A stretch of 64,000 nucleotides of DNA from CAZSDU01 sp964429135 (GTDB taxonomy: Bacteria > Bacteroidota > Bacteroidia > Bacteroidales > FEN-979): the NCBI GenBank assembly GCA_964429135.1, contig CAYSAU010000006.1:100699-164698 (forward strand), given 5' to 3'. The notes under the pieces were generated by a model, which worked only from the letters and a program-made list of their open reading frames with translations, was not told the origin of the DNA and made no database searches. Positions within the stretch are counted from its first letter, which is position 1. Each line of letters begins with the position of its first letter. Positions 7,995 through 17,317 of the stretch are shown piece by piece. The translations under genes were made by a program, and so were the position numbers.

Positions 7995-10259
7995 ATGGAA
8001 ATTTTTTATTTGTTTATCATTGTTGTCCTCATCCTTTTAGCTATTTCCGACCTTGTGGTTGGCGTTTCCAATGATGCAGTAAATTTTGTCAACTCCGCCA
8101 TAGGTTCAAAAGCAGCCACATTCCGAACAGTAATGATTGTTGCTGCTTTTGGCGTGCTGATTGGGGCTACTTTTTCAAGCGGAATGATGGAGGTTGCCCG
8201 TAAAGGGATTTTCAATCCCGAGTTCTTTCATTTTAACGAGATCATGATCATTTTTCTTGCAGTCATGATTACGGATGTCATTCTTCTGGATTTGTTTAAT
8301 ACTGCCGGGATGCCCACCTCTACAACGGTTTCTCTTGTTTTTGAATTACTGGGAACGGCTTTTACCGTATCTACTATTAAGATCATCACTGCCGGTGAAT
8401 CCATGACTTCTTATGCAGATTATATCAATACAGGAAAAGTTATTGCCATCATCTCAGGAATACTGCTTTCCATTGTCATTGGATTTTCAGTAGCGGCCAT
8501 CGTTCAGTACATTGTCCGGATTATTTTTACTTTTAAATACAAAGAAAAGATCAAGTATTTTGGGGCTATATGGGGAGGAATAGCAATAACAACCATAGTG
8601 TATTTTTTATTTGTAAAAGGGGCCAGGGGAGCTTCTTTTTTAACAGAAGGAGTAGTATCATGGTTTAGTCAGAATACCTGGTTGGTACTGTCTGTCAGCT
8701 TTGTGTTTTTTACCTTAATTTTTCAGTTGCTTTATTGGCTTTTTAAAATAAATATTCTGAAGATAGTAGTGCTGGCCGGGACATTCGCCCTCGCCATGGC
8801 ATTTGCGGGCAACGATCTGGTCAACTTTATCGGGGTTCCTCTTGCAGGGTTGGAGTCTTACCAGATTTTTACCCATTCGGGCAGTTCAGATCCTGCTTCG
8901 TTTTCGATGGATATGCTGAATCATCCTGTGAAAACACCCACTTTATTTTTATTGATTGCCGGCATTATCATGATTATTACCTTATTTATTTCGAAAAAAG
9001 CCAGGGCGGTGACGAATACATCTGTAAATCTTGGCCGTCAGGATGAAGGAGATGAAACCTTTCAATCCTCTCAGTTGGCTCGCGGATTAGTCACCATGGG
9101 TTTGATTTTTAGCAAAGGATTTTCTTTTATTATGCCTAAAGTGGTATTGAATTGGATCAATTCGCGTTTTGCCCAGGTCCCGAAGTCCAAAAAAAATAAG
9201 GGAAAAGAGCCTGCCTTTGATCTTCTCAGGGCTTCGGTGATTTTAATTGTTTCCAGCATTCTGATTGCCATGGGGACCAATATGAAACTCCCCTTATCAA
9301 CAACCTATATTACATTTATGGTTGCAATGGGAGCTTCATTGTCTGACAGGTCGTGGGGGAGAGAAAGTGCAGTATATCGCGTGAATGGAGTAATAACAAT
9401 CATTGGGGGATGGTTTTTTACTGCAATAATTGCCTTTATCTTATCAGGAATCATTGTGTCCATTATCTATTTCGGGGGTGTGATTGCAATTTTCGGAGTC
9501 ATCGCCCTGGCCGTATATTTTGCTTATCGTACACAAAAATATCATCATAAAAAGCAAGAAGAGGAATCCCGTGTGGCACAGGTGAGTGAACAGGAAAATC
9601 TGTTTGATCCGGTATTTATATATCACCGTTGTGAATCAGAACTTAATCCTTTCATTGAGCGAATGATCGTTTCGTATCATAATGTCATGATGGGATTTAT
9701 TGATGAGAGAAAGAAATTACTGAATTCGGCAAAGAATGATATAAAAGTATTCTCTGCTGAAATCAAGACACAGCGGCGTACTTTTACCAAAATTATTAAT
9801 AAATTGGATGATGATGCTGTTGAAGCAGGGTTTTATTATCTGCAGGTGCTTAATCAGGCAAAAGAAATCCATGGATACCTGAAACAGATTTTTATGTTGG
9901 ATAATGATTACGTGGAAAATCATCATCCCCCATTCTCTGCTCAGGAGAAAACAGAACTTCATCAAATTGTCAATGAAGTAAATAAATGTCTTGTTTATTC
10001 AAGGGATATGATTACAAAACGAAATTTTTCCGAGGTTGATGAGATTGAAAAACAATGGAAATCCACCTTTGATTTAATGGAGAAAATTAAAATCAACTTT
10101 ATCCATAAACTGAAAAAGGGTGAGATAAGTGAAAGGAAATGTTCAACGGTTTTAGAAATTCTTGCCCAGACTTCAAACTTCTTAGATCATCTGCATACGA
10201 CCGTAGTCATACAGGAGAAATTTTATAAGAAAATTAAGACCCATAAGCAATTTTCATAA
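7995..10259 (+). CDS. PiT-family inorganic phosphate transporter with PhoU-like C-terminal domain
   Basis: 754 residues, longer than the 400-540 of ordinary PiT permeases. The N-terminal part has many membrane segments and the two inverted PiT signatures, here in divergent form: GVSNDAVNF near residue 24 and FAGNDLVNF near 273, where canonical PiT has a GANDVANA-like motif. PTSTTVSLV and LPLSTTYI are the two conserved loops. From about residue 545 to the end the protein is soluble, charged and helical, resembling PhoU/DUF47 proteins, which in other genomes are separate genes next to pit. The fusion suggests that transport is gated by its own regulatory tail. Predicted role: low-affinity cation-coupled phosphate uptake. 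Confidence 0.85.
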   Translation: MEIFYLFIIVVLILLAISDLVVGVSNDAVNFVNSAIGSKAATFRTVMIVAAFGVLIGATFSSGMMEVARKGIFNPEFFHFNEIMIIFLAVMITDVILLDLFNTAGMPTSTTVSLVFELLGTAFTVSTIKIITAGESMTSYADYINTGKVIAIISGILLSIVIGFSVAAIVQYIVRIIFTFKYKEKIKYFGAIWGGIAITTIVYFLFVKGARGASFLTEGVVSWFSQNTWLVLSVSFVFFTLIFQLLYWLFKINILKIVVLAGTFALAMAFAGNDLVNFIGVPLAGLESYQIFTHSGSSDPASFSMDMLNHPVKTPTLFLLIAGIIMIITLFISKKARAVTNTSVNLGRQDEGDETFQSSQLARGLVTMGLIFSKGFSFIMPKVVLNWINSRFAQVPKSKKNKGKEPAFDLLRASVILIVSSILIAMGTNMKLPLSTTYITFMVAMGASLSDRSWGRESAVYRVNGVITIIGGWFFTAIIAFILSGIIVSIIYFGGVIAIFGVIALAVYFAYRTQKYHHKKQEEESRVAQVSEQENLFDPVFIYHRCESELNPFIERMIVSYHNVMMGFIDERKKLLNSAKNDIKVFSAEIKTQRRTFTKIINKLDDDAVEAGFYYLQVLNQAKEIHGYLKQIFMLDNDYVENHHPPFSAQEKTELHQIVNEVNKCLVYSRDMITKRNFSEVDEIEKQWKSTFDLMEKIKINFIHKLKKGEISERKCSTVLEILAQTSNFLDHLHTTVVIQEKFYKKIKTHKQFS

Positions 10260-10281
10260 GCCACCCCATTCCATCATCCTC

Positions 10282-13200
10282 CTATTTTTGTAACCAAACC
10301 CTTAATAAATTCAATAATTTCTCGGGTTGTACCGGTTTGGAAAGGTAATCATTGGCTCCGGCTTCAATACATTTTTCGCGGTCGCCTTTCATCGCTTTAG
10401 CGGTTAGTGCAATGATGGGGAGCTGGGCAAATCTCTTATCTTTTCTGATTTCCCTCATGGCAGCATAGCCATCAATTTCAGGCATCATGATATCCATGAG
10501 GACAAGATTGAGATCCGGGTTCTCCTGAACTTTTTCTATTCCCTCCCTGCCATTTCGTCCTATCAGAATGTTAACTTTTTTTTCTTCTAAAATTTTTGAG
10601 AGAACAAAAACATTCCTCATATCATCATCTACGATAAGGATTTTTTTATTTTCAAAAACAGTATCCGGCAGGAAAGCGGGGCCCAGATGACTTTCGATGA
10701 TCGGATCAGGATTTTTTTTCGGTGAAATGTTTTGAGGTTCAGATTGCAGTGCTTTCTCCCGGGGATTTTTCGTGTCAAGGCTGATGGGCAGGTAAAGAGT
10801 AAACACAGATCCTTTTCCGGGTTTACTCTGGAGTTGGATCTCACCACCCAGTAAGCGGGATAAACTTCTTGAAATGGTCAGGCCAAGTCCGGTACCTCCA
10901 AATTTCCGGTTAATGGTACCATCTGCCTGTTGAAACGCCTCAAAAATCACTTTTAATTTTTCCTTTGCAATCCCGATCCCGGTATCTGATACTTCAATTC
11001 CGATCACATGATCTGGAATAAGTTCTGGCTGGGTAAACGATACCGTTTTATCCGGGCGGAAAACATGTAAACCAACCTCGCCCTCCGAGGTAAATTTAAT
11101 GGCGTTTGACATCAAATTTTTTATAATCTGGAGGACTCGCTGGGGATCTGTTTGTATTACCTCAGGAACATTTTCCTCAATTTTGGTTGTCAAGGAAATA
11201 TTTTTTTTGTTGGTCAGGGGCGAGAAAGTACGAATTACAAATTCCTCGAGTTCTTCCAGACTCATGTCTTCAATGTCAATTTCCAGCCTTCCCGCTTCAA
11301 CTTTAGACAGGTCCAGAATATCGTTGATCAGTTCAAGTAAATCTTTTCCCGAAGCATTGATGACATTGGAGAATTCCACTTCTTCGTCTGACATGCCACC
11401 ATTTTTATTTGTTGCCAGTATCTCGGATAGAACCAGGATGCTGTTTAAAGGAGTTCTCAGTTCATGTGACATATTGGCCAGAAATTCCGACTTATATCTG
11501 CTGGCAATTTCAAGGGCTTCGGCCTTCTGGTGAATTTCATGCTGGGCAATTTCAAGGGCTTCATTTTTCTTTCGAATATCATCTCTTTGGAGTTCAAGCA
11601 CTTTTGTTCTTTCTTCCAGCTCTTCATTAATAACCCTTAGTTCCTCCTGTTGGTGTTGTAAGTTTTCTTCAGAAAGCTTTAACGCCTTAGTCTGTTCTTC
11701 CAGTTCCTGATTGATCTGACGAAGTTCTTCTTTTTGCATCACCAGTTCTCTTGCCTGTTCCTGTGTTTGGATCAGTAGTTCTTCTACCCTTTCCCTGGAG
11801 CGTGCAGTAGTTATGGCGACAGAAATATTTTCAAGGGATACTTCAAGAAAATGTTGTTTCTGATCATCAAATGGTTTGAAAGATCCGAACTCTATAACAC
11901 CAAGCAATTGTCCTTCAAAAATGACAGGGAAGAGAATAAAATGCTGGGGTTGAATTTTTTCAGGGCCGATATTTACCCAGGGAAGTCCCTGGTTGGCGGA
12001 GAAAAACACCATGGGTTTTCTTTCCTTGGCCACCTGCCCGATCAATCCCTCTCCGATATTCAGTGCAGGAGGGCTGTTCCCTTCTCCCTCGCCTGCATAG
12101 GAAGCGGTCAGGTATAGCTTATCTTCATTGCCATTGAGATACAGCAAACCCAACTGAGCTTCAAGGTAATGTGCAAGAAATTGAATGACTTCTTCCGACA
12201 GTGCTTTGATGCTCTTTTCACCACTGATCCTTATACTCAACTCATTGATACCGGTTTTAAGCCAGTCCTGGTTCATGATTTCAATCGAAGCTTCACGGAG
12301 CTTTTTGGTCATATCAAAGAGTGCAATTCCAAGCGTATCCTGTTCGCTTCTGGGCATTACATTGGTGGAATAGTCGCCACTGGCAATGGCCTTGGCTTGT
12401 TTGACAACCGTCCGAAAACTTTCCACCATTTGGTTCATGGAAATCCCAAGAGCGTCTTTATCGCTACGAATGTTAACGGTTTTACTGTAATCACCAAGGG
12501 CAACCGACTGGCTGACTTCTGCAAAAGACTGGAGTGAAGTTACCAACCAGTTAAACGTGTCTTTCATTTCACCGACTTCATTCTGGGCAACCTTTATGTC
12601 TTTGATGACCAGCTCCCCGTGTGCCACCTGCTTGGCCCATTCTGAAATTCTTTTAATCGGATTGACAAAACGCCGGGTCACGATGAAGGAAAGAAGAAAA
12701 ACCACAATGGTGGTTATGATCAGAGACAGTTTGGCAAAAGATGACAATTCCCTGGCAACGGCATGAGCTTCTTCCTGATTGATTTCCTCCACTAATGCCC
12801 ACTTTACCCCTAATTTTTCCAGTTCGGTTATGCTTCTGTATAGCCCCATGACTACAACCCCTTCAGAATTTGTAAAGCTGGAAACTTCTTCTACAATAGG
12901 TTTCCCATCTGCGGAAAGGGTAATATTATTCACTTTTAAACCCTGCCAGGTCAGCGTTAAAGGGTTCTCTTCATGTTTTTTCAGAATGTCGGCTGAAATA
13001 CTGAACTTACTGGCCGAACGCAAATTGAGGTCGAGACCGATCAGATAAACTTTGCCGGTATTCCCGAAACCGATACCATATTGAATGATTTTGTCAATAT
13101 GTTCGGTTGAAATCTGAATGGCCATGACACCGATTTTTTCAGCATGAGGACCGATAAGTGCCTGGACAAAAAACCCACTCAATTCTCCGGTGGAGGGAGG

Positions 13201-13800
13201 ATAAATTTCAAGGTCCGAAAACCCAGGTTTTCCTGATGTCAGGACCTTTTTGCAGGTTTTACTTAATTTTGTGGAGGCTAATGGATCTCTGAATAGTTCG
13301 GCACCAAGATCCTGGCCTTCATTCATTTCAAAGAGGATGGTTCCACCTGCACTGATGAAATAAAAATTGAGAATTCCTTCCGGGATCCAGGTCTTTTGAA
13401 TTTCCGAACGCAGTTCATTGGCTATTTCCTTGTATGTTTTCGAATGGGTGTATCCGGCATCTGCTTTTTTTAAGTGTTTGAAATGATCCTGCAGTTTTTG
13501 CATGGCCGTGACCGTGGATCTATTCGCCGACATATCTTCAATATAATCGCTCATTTCCCGGAAATAGGAATTAAGATAATTAACCCGTAGCTGGGAGGTG
13601 GTAAACAAGGATTTCTTTGAAAGCACATTCAATCCCCTGTAGTAATTTAAATAATTGATAAAACTTAAGGTTGTCAGGGGAATTAATGCTATGGCAAGAA
13701 ACCACAGTAGCAGGGTCTTTCCGATTCCCATGTTTTTCAAGGTGCGGTAATCGAACCTTGAGAAGGATTTTTTCAGTGTACTCGAAATGTTCCTGATCAT
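10282..13800 (-). CDS. hybrid histidine kinase: extracellular sensor, three HAMPs, GAF, HisKA, ATPase, receiver
   Basis: 1172 residues. Membrane segments at about 28-50 and 356-376 enclose a large Cache-like sensor. A HAMP domain at about 373-426 is followed by two more HAMP-like units, each with a conserved GDYS step (427-470 and 470-505). A GAF domain lies at 515-665 and a long coiled coil at 668-770. HisKA has its phospho-acceptor in SHELRTPLN at His779, the ATPase has the N box LMSNAIKF and GTGLGL, and a C-terminal receiver has its acceptor Asp1103. The gene follows another hybrid kinase by 6 bases on the same strand, so the two are probably co-transcribed. No DNA-binding output or HPt protein is encoded nearby. 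The ligand is unknown. Confidence 0.9.
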   Translation of the reverse strand: MIRNISSTLKKSFSRFDYRTLKNMGIGKTLLLWFLAIALIPLTTLSFINYLNYYRGLNVLSKKSLFTTSQLRVNYLNSYFREMSDYIEDMSANRSTVTAMQKLQDHFKHLKKADAGYTHSKTYKEIANELRSEIQKTWIPEGILNFYFISAGGTILFEMNEGQDLGAELFRDPLASTKLSKTCKKVLTSGKPGFSDLEIYPPSTGELSGFFVQALIGPHAEKIGVMAIQISTEHIDKIIQYGIGFGNTGKVYLIGLDLNLRSASKFSISADILKKHEENPLTLTWQGLKVNNITLSADGKPIVEEVSSFTNSEGVVVMGLYRSITELEKLGVKWALVEEINQEEAHAVARELSSFAKLSLIITTIVVFLLSFIVTRRFVNPIKRISEWAKQVAHGELVIKDIKVAQNEVGEMKDTFNWLVTSLQSFAEVSQSVALGDYSKTVNIRSDKDALGISMNQMVESFRTVVKQAKAIASGDYSTNVMPRSEQDTLGIALFDMTKKLREASIEIMNQDWLKTGINELSIRISGEKSIKALSEEVIQFLAHYLEAQLGLLYLNGNEDKLYLTASYAGEGEGNSPPALNIGEGLIGQVAKERKPMVFFSANQGLPWVNIGPEKIQPQHFILFPVIFEGQLLGVIEFGSFKPFDDQKQHFLEVSLENISVAITTARSRERVEELLIQTQEQARELVMQKEELRQINQELEEQTKALKLSEENLQHQQEELRVINEELEERTKVLELQRDDIRKKNEALEIAQHEIHQKAEALEIASRYKSEFLANMSHELRTPLNSILVLSEILATNKNGGMSDEEVEFSNVINASGKDLLELINDILDLSKVEAGRLEIDIEDMSLEELEEFVIRTFSPLTNKKNISLTTKIEENVPEVIQTDPQRVLQIIKNLMSNAIKFTSEGEVGLHVFRPDKTVSFTQPELIPDHVIGIEVSDTGIGIAKEKLKVIFEAFQQADGTINRKFGGTGLGLTISRSLSRLLGGEIQLQSKPGKGSVFTLYLPISLDTKNPREKALQSEPQNISPKKNPDPIIESHLGPAFLPDTVFENKKILIVDDDMRNVFVLSKILEEKKVNILIGRNGREGIEKVQENPDLNLVLMDIMMPEIDGYAAMREIRKDKRFAQLPIIALTAKAMKGDREKCIEAGANDYLSKPVQPEKLLNLLRVWLQK

Positions 13801-13806
13801 AGGAGA

Positions 13807-15849
13807 TCAATGTTTAGGAATAAAATATTTTTCAATGGTTTGAAAAAGGTCATCCGGATGAATGGGTTTAGAAATATAATCGTCCATTCCGGCATCCAGG
13901 CATTTTTCTCTGTCGCCCTTCATGGCATTGGCAGTCAAAGCAATGATAGGCGTTCTGTTATTTTTCCCTTCTTTGTCTTTTCTGATTTCACGAGTGGCTT
14001 GGAACCCATCCATTTCGGGCATCATCACATCCATGAGAATGAGGTCGAAGGGGGTTTCATGAGCTTTCTGTAAGGCTTGCAGTCCGTTTATTACAGAACA
14101 TACTGCCCAGCCTTTTTTTCCCAATAATTTTTCAACAATTTTGCGGTTGATCGGTTGATCCTCGGCCAGAAGAATATTGATTTTTAAGCCAGAGCTCGAC
14201 CCAACCAATTCTTTGAGCTGATATTGTCCACCCGAAGAGATCTCCGCTTCCTCCCCTGAAATTCTCCTCATCAGACCAAGTAATTCCTTTTGCAGAACCG
14301 GCTTGAAAATGTAGTGTTTGATCCCATATGACTGAATTTTCCGTATGGAATGCAGGGATTTATTGTCTGTCATGATGATGAATTCCGGATTTGCCTCTTT
14401 TGGCAGGGCTTCCCGGATTAATTCATGCAACAGGAGTCCTTTTTGGTGTTGAAGCAGATGATCGATAAAAATAAGACCATAGTGTTCTTTCCCGGGATGA
14501 TTTAACAATGTCAACGCTTCCTGTGATGTGGTTGCAATATCGGACTGGATATTCCAAAAATGAAGGAAATCTTTTAACTGATGATTTTGCAATGCATTAT
14601 TATCAATGATCAGAACAGGTGAAAACTTGATTTTTTCCTGTTTTGGCACAGCCCAGTTTTTTCCCAGAGGTGCAGCAACCTTCAGATCGAGGGTGAAATA
14701 GAAAGAACTTCCTTTACCTACTGTGCTTTTGACTTTAATTTTACTCCCCATTAGTTCCACCAGTTTCTGTGATATGGATAATCCCAGACCTGTTCCGCCA
14801 TAATTTCTGGTAATAGAGGCATCTGCCTGAGAATAGGATTCAAAGAGTTTATCCATAGTTTCTTCAGGAATGCCGATACCGGTATCATTGACTTCAAATT
14901 CGATAGAAACAGAATCTTTCTTAAGGGTTTTAATTTTAAGTGAAAGGGTAATCCCTCCCTCTGGCGTAAATTTTATGGCATTTCCGATAAGATTGATCAG
15001 GATTTGCCGGATGTGGGTGGGGTCACCGATCAGAAGATCAGGCATATCCGGTGGATGTAAGCATAAAAAATCAAGCTTTTTCTGATGGGTTTTAACGGAT
15101 AACAGCCGCACGACTTTATCAAGTACATCCCGGAGACTGAACTCAATTTCTTCTATTTCAAGTTTATCGGCTTCAATCTTCGAGATATCCAGAATCTCGT
15201 TGATGATTTCAAGTAAGGATTCGCTGCTTTGTTTTATATCGGTCAGATGCTCGAAATATTGTTCCGGAATATCCTGATCCATAAGAATGAGATCGGTCAT
15301 GCCAATGATACCATTCAAAGGGGTTCGGATTTCATGGCTCATGCTTGCCAGAAAGGAACTTTTTGCGAGGGTTGCTTCCTCAGCGACACGTTTGGCCTTA
15401 TTAAGTTCTTCAATGGTTTTTTCAAGTTTTTTCGTGGCAAGTTGAAGCGCATGTTTTTGTTTGAAGAATTCGATGTAAGCCCTGATTTTATTCTGTAGAA
15501 TTTTCCTGTCAAGGGGTTTGTAAAGATAGTCCACGGCCCCGGTTTCATAACCGCGGAAAATCTGTTTTGGCTGACGGAAAGTTGCCGTGATGAAGATGAT
15601 GGGGATACTTTTTGTACGCTCACTGCCACGCATCAGCTCAGCGGTCTCAAATCCATCCATCCCCGGCATATTGACGTCAAGCAGGACCAGCGATATTTCA
15701 TGTTCCAGCATCAAACTCAAGGCTTCATTCCCTGATAATGCCTTGATAATATTAAGCTCGGGGCTGTCGATAATGGTTTCCAGGGTGAGTAAGTTTTCCG
15801 GCCTGTCATCAACAATTAAAATATTGAATTTCTCCTGTACCAGCTTCAT
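13807..15849 (-). CDS. soluble hybrid histidine kinase: receiver, HisKA, ATPase, receiver, receiver
   Basis: 680 residues without a membrane segment. Order: an N-terminal receiver (Asp58 in LLDVNMPGMDG), a coiled coil, HisKA (His172 in SMSHEIRTPLN), a HATPase (N box IGNAIKFTPEG, GTGLGLSIS), a divergent receiver (about 410-530, with Asp463 in FIDHLL but a reduced acidic pocket) and a canonical receiver (555-680, Asp607 in LMDVMMPEMDG). It is the first gene of a two-gene unit with the membrane hybrid kinase downstream. The two kinases can be read as a phosphorelay in which the membrane kinase senses and this cytoplasmic one integrates. That pairing is inferred from gene order only. Confidence 0.9.
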   Translation of the reverse strand: MKLVQEKFNILIVDDRPENLLTLETIIDSPELNIIKALSGNEALSLMLEHEISLVLLDVNMPGMDGFETAELMRGSERTKSIPIIFITATFRQPKQIFRGYETGAVDYLYKPLDRKILQNKIRAYIEFFKQKHALQLATKKLEKTIEELNKAKRVAEEATLAKSSFLASMSHEIRTPLNGIIGMTDLILMDQDIPEQYFEHLTDIKQSSESLLEIINEILDISKIEADKLEIEEIEFSLRDVLDKVVRLLSVKTHQKKLDFLCLHPPDMPDLLIGDPTHIRQILINLIGNAIKFTPEGGITLSLKIKTLKKDSVSIEFEVNDTGIGIPEETMDKLFESYSQADASITRNYGGTGLGLSISQKLVELMGSKIKVKSTVGKGSSFYFTLDLKVAAPLGKNWAVPKQEKIKFSPVLIIDNNALQNHQLKDFLHFWNIQSDIATTSQEALTLLNHPGKEHYGLIFIDHLLQHQKGLLLHELIREALPKEANPEFIIMTDNKSLHSIRKIQSYGIKHYIFKPVLQKELLGLMRRISGEEAEISSGGQYQLKELVGSSSGLKINILLAEDQPINRKIVEKLLGKKGWAVCSVINGLQALQKAHETPFDLILMDVMMPEMDGFQATREIRKDKEGKNNRTPIIALTANAMKGDREKCLDAGMDDYISKPIHPDDLFQTIEKYFIPKH

Positions 15850-15876
15850 GGAATAATCTGACTTATGTGTTAATTA

Positions 15877-15884
15877 CAAATGTA
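15877..15884 (-). promoter_or_regulatory. putative -7 promoter box (TACATTTG) for the hybrid kinase pair
   Basis: The minus-strand octamer fits the Bacteroidota -7 consensus TAnnTTTG and lies 27 bases upstream of the ATG at 15849. No clear TTG or TTTG -33 box is seen about 20 bases further up, so the call rests on the -7 box and its position. Confidence 0.4.
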
Positions 15885-15966
15885 TTATATTTTGTGTAAG
15901 CACAGAATGAAAATTGAATTATTTTTGTTGCTGTTTATGCCATAATTTGTTCTGAAGAACTTTTTC

Positions 15967-17292
15967 ATGATCCAGAAAAACCGGGGACAGTACATTCTAT
16001 CCATTACCATTATTGGCCTCTTTTTTTTTATTTTTGGTTTTGTAACCTGGCTTAACGGGGTTCTTATTCCCTACCTGAAAATAGCCTGTGAATTATCGAA
16101 TTTTCAAGCATTGTTTGTTGCTTTTTCCTTTTATATTTCATATACCATCATGGCTCTCCCGTCTTCATGGCTGTTGAAAAAAACAGGGTTTAAGATGGGC
16201 ATGACAATAGGTCTGTGGGTCATGGCAACTGGAACCTTGATCTTTATCCCTGCTGCCTGGATGCGAATGTATGCTGTTTTTCTTCTTGGGTTATTTGTTT
16301 TAGGTAGCGGTTTAGCTTTATTGCAGACGGCCTCTAATCCTTATATCACCATTATTGGCCCAAGGGAAACAGCTGCACGCAGGATCAGCATCATGGGAAT
16401 CTGCAACAAGCTGGCTGGAACCCTGGCGCCGCTTATCCTGGTGTATTATATTTTGAATGATGGTGATGCATTTATTCAACATCTCTCCACCCTGGATACT
16501 ATTGCCAGAGGGATGGCATTGGATGAACTCGCCAGGCGGGTCATTGCCCCATATCTGGTGATGACCATTGTCCTCCTCACCCTGGGATTGTTTATTCGAT
16601 TTGCTCCTCTTCCCGAAGTTGAAAAAGAAAATGAAACCGATATGAATTCGGATTATACTGCTTCCAAAACCTCGATTTTTCAATTCCCGCATCTGGTTCT
16701 CGGGGTCATTGCATTATTCTTTTATGTGGGGGTGGAAGTCATTGCCGGTGACACCATTATTCGCTATGGTCAGGCCATCGGGGTTCCGCTTGAATCAGCG
16801 AAATACTTTACATCTATGGTATTGATCGCAATGATTTTAGGCTACTTTATTGGAATTATCATTATTCCCAGATTGTTATCTCAAAAAGCAGCTTTGGCCT
16901 GGAGTGGAATTCTTGGCGTTGCATTTACACTTTCAGCTATTCTGATACCGGCGGACAATAAAATTTCTATGCCTTTTGTGGATATGATGAACTTTCAAAG
17001 AATCCAGCTTGTATTGCCTTATTCTGTTTTATTTATCGCTTTGCTTGGCCTTGCCAATGCCCTGGTTTGGCCGGCTATCTGGCCGCTGGCCATTCATGAT
17101 CTGGGAAAATTCATAAAGACAGGATCGGCTTTGCTGATCATGAGCATTGCCGGAGGAGCTATCTTGCCTTTATGCTGGGGCTTTTTATCGGATATCTGGT
17201 CGCCTCAGCAGGCTTACACCCTGGCTATTCCCTGTTATCTGATAATCATTTTTTATGCCATGGCCGGACATAAAATCAGGTCATGGAAATAA
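15967..17292 (+). CDS. FucP-type sugar:H+ symporter (MFS)
   Basis: 441 residues with about 12 membrane segments. The N-terminus has the FucP/GluP family features FGFVTWLNGVLIPYLK and, in the fourth segment, GSGLALLQTASNPYI. GICNKLAGTLAPLI and the C-terminal ANALVWPAIWPLAI also fit this subfamily, which takes up L-fucose, glucose, galactose or N-acetylglucosamine with protons. The exact sugar is not readable. A sugar-phosphate nucleotidyltransferase-like gene follows 25 bases later on the same strand, so a sugar uptake and activation pair is likely. Confidence 0.85.
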   Translation: MIQKNRGQYILSITIIGLFFFIFGFVTWLNGVLIPYLKIACELSNFQALFVAFSFYISYTIMALPSSWLLKKTGFKMGMTIGLWVMATGTLIFIPAAWMRMYAVFLLGLFVLGSGLALLQTASNPYITIIGPRETAARRISIMGICNKLAGTLAPLILVYYILNDGDAFIQHLSTLDTIARGMALDELARRVIAPYLVMTIVLLTLGLFIRFAPLPEVEKENETDMNSDYTASKTSIFQFPHLVLGVIALFFYVGVEVIAGDTIIRYGQAIGVPLESAKYFTSMVLIAMILGYFIGIIIIPRLLSQKAALAWSGILGVAFTLSAILIPADNKISMPFVDMMNFQRIQLVLPYSVLFIALLGLANALVWPAIWPLAIHDLGKFIKTGSALLIMSIAGGAILPLCWGFLSDIWSPQQAYTLAIPCYLIIIFYAMAGHKIRSWK

Positions 17293-17302
17293 CCCTTCAC
17301 TC

Positions 17303-17309
17303 GGGAGGT
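17303..17309 (+). promoter_or_regulatory. strong Shine-Dalgarno sequence GGGAGGT
   Basis: It lies 8 bases before the ATG at 17318. Most starts in this window lack any purine-rich Shine-Dalgarno motif, so this is an exception and supports that start. Confidence 0.6.
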
Positions 17310-17317
17310 AAATTGTT

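Noticed and set aside
11099..11533. 144-codon frame antisense to the hybrid kinase
   Set aside because: Ser-rich shadow of the kinase core, with no domain of its own.
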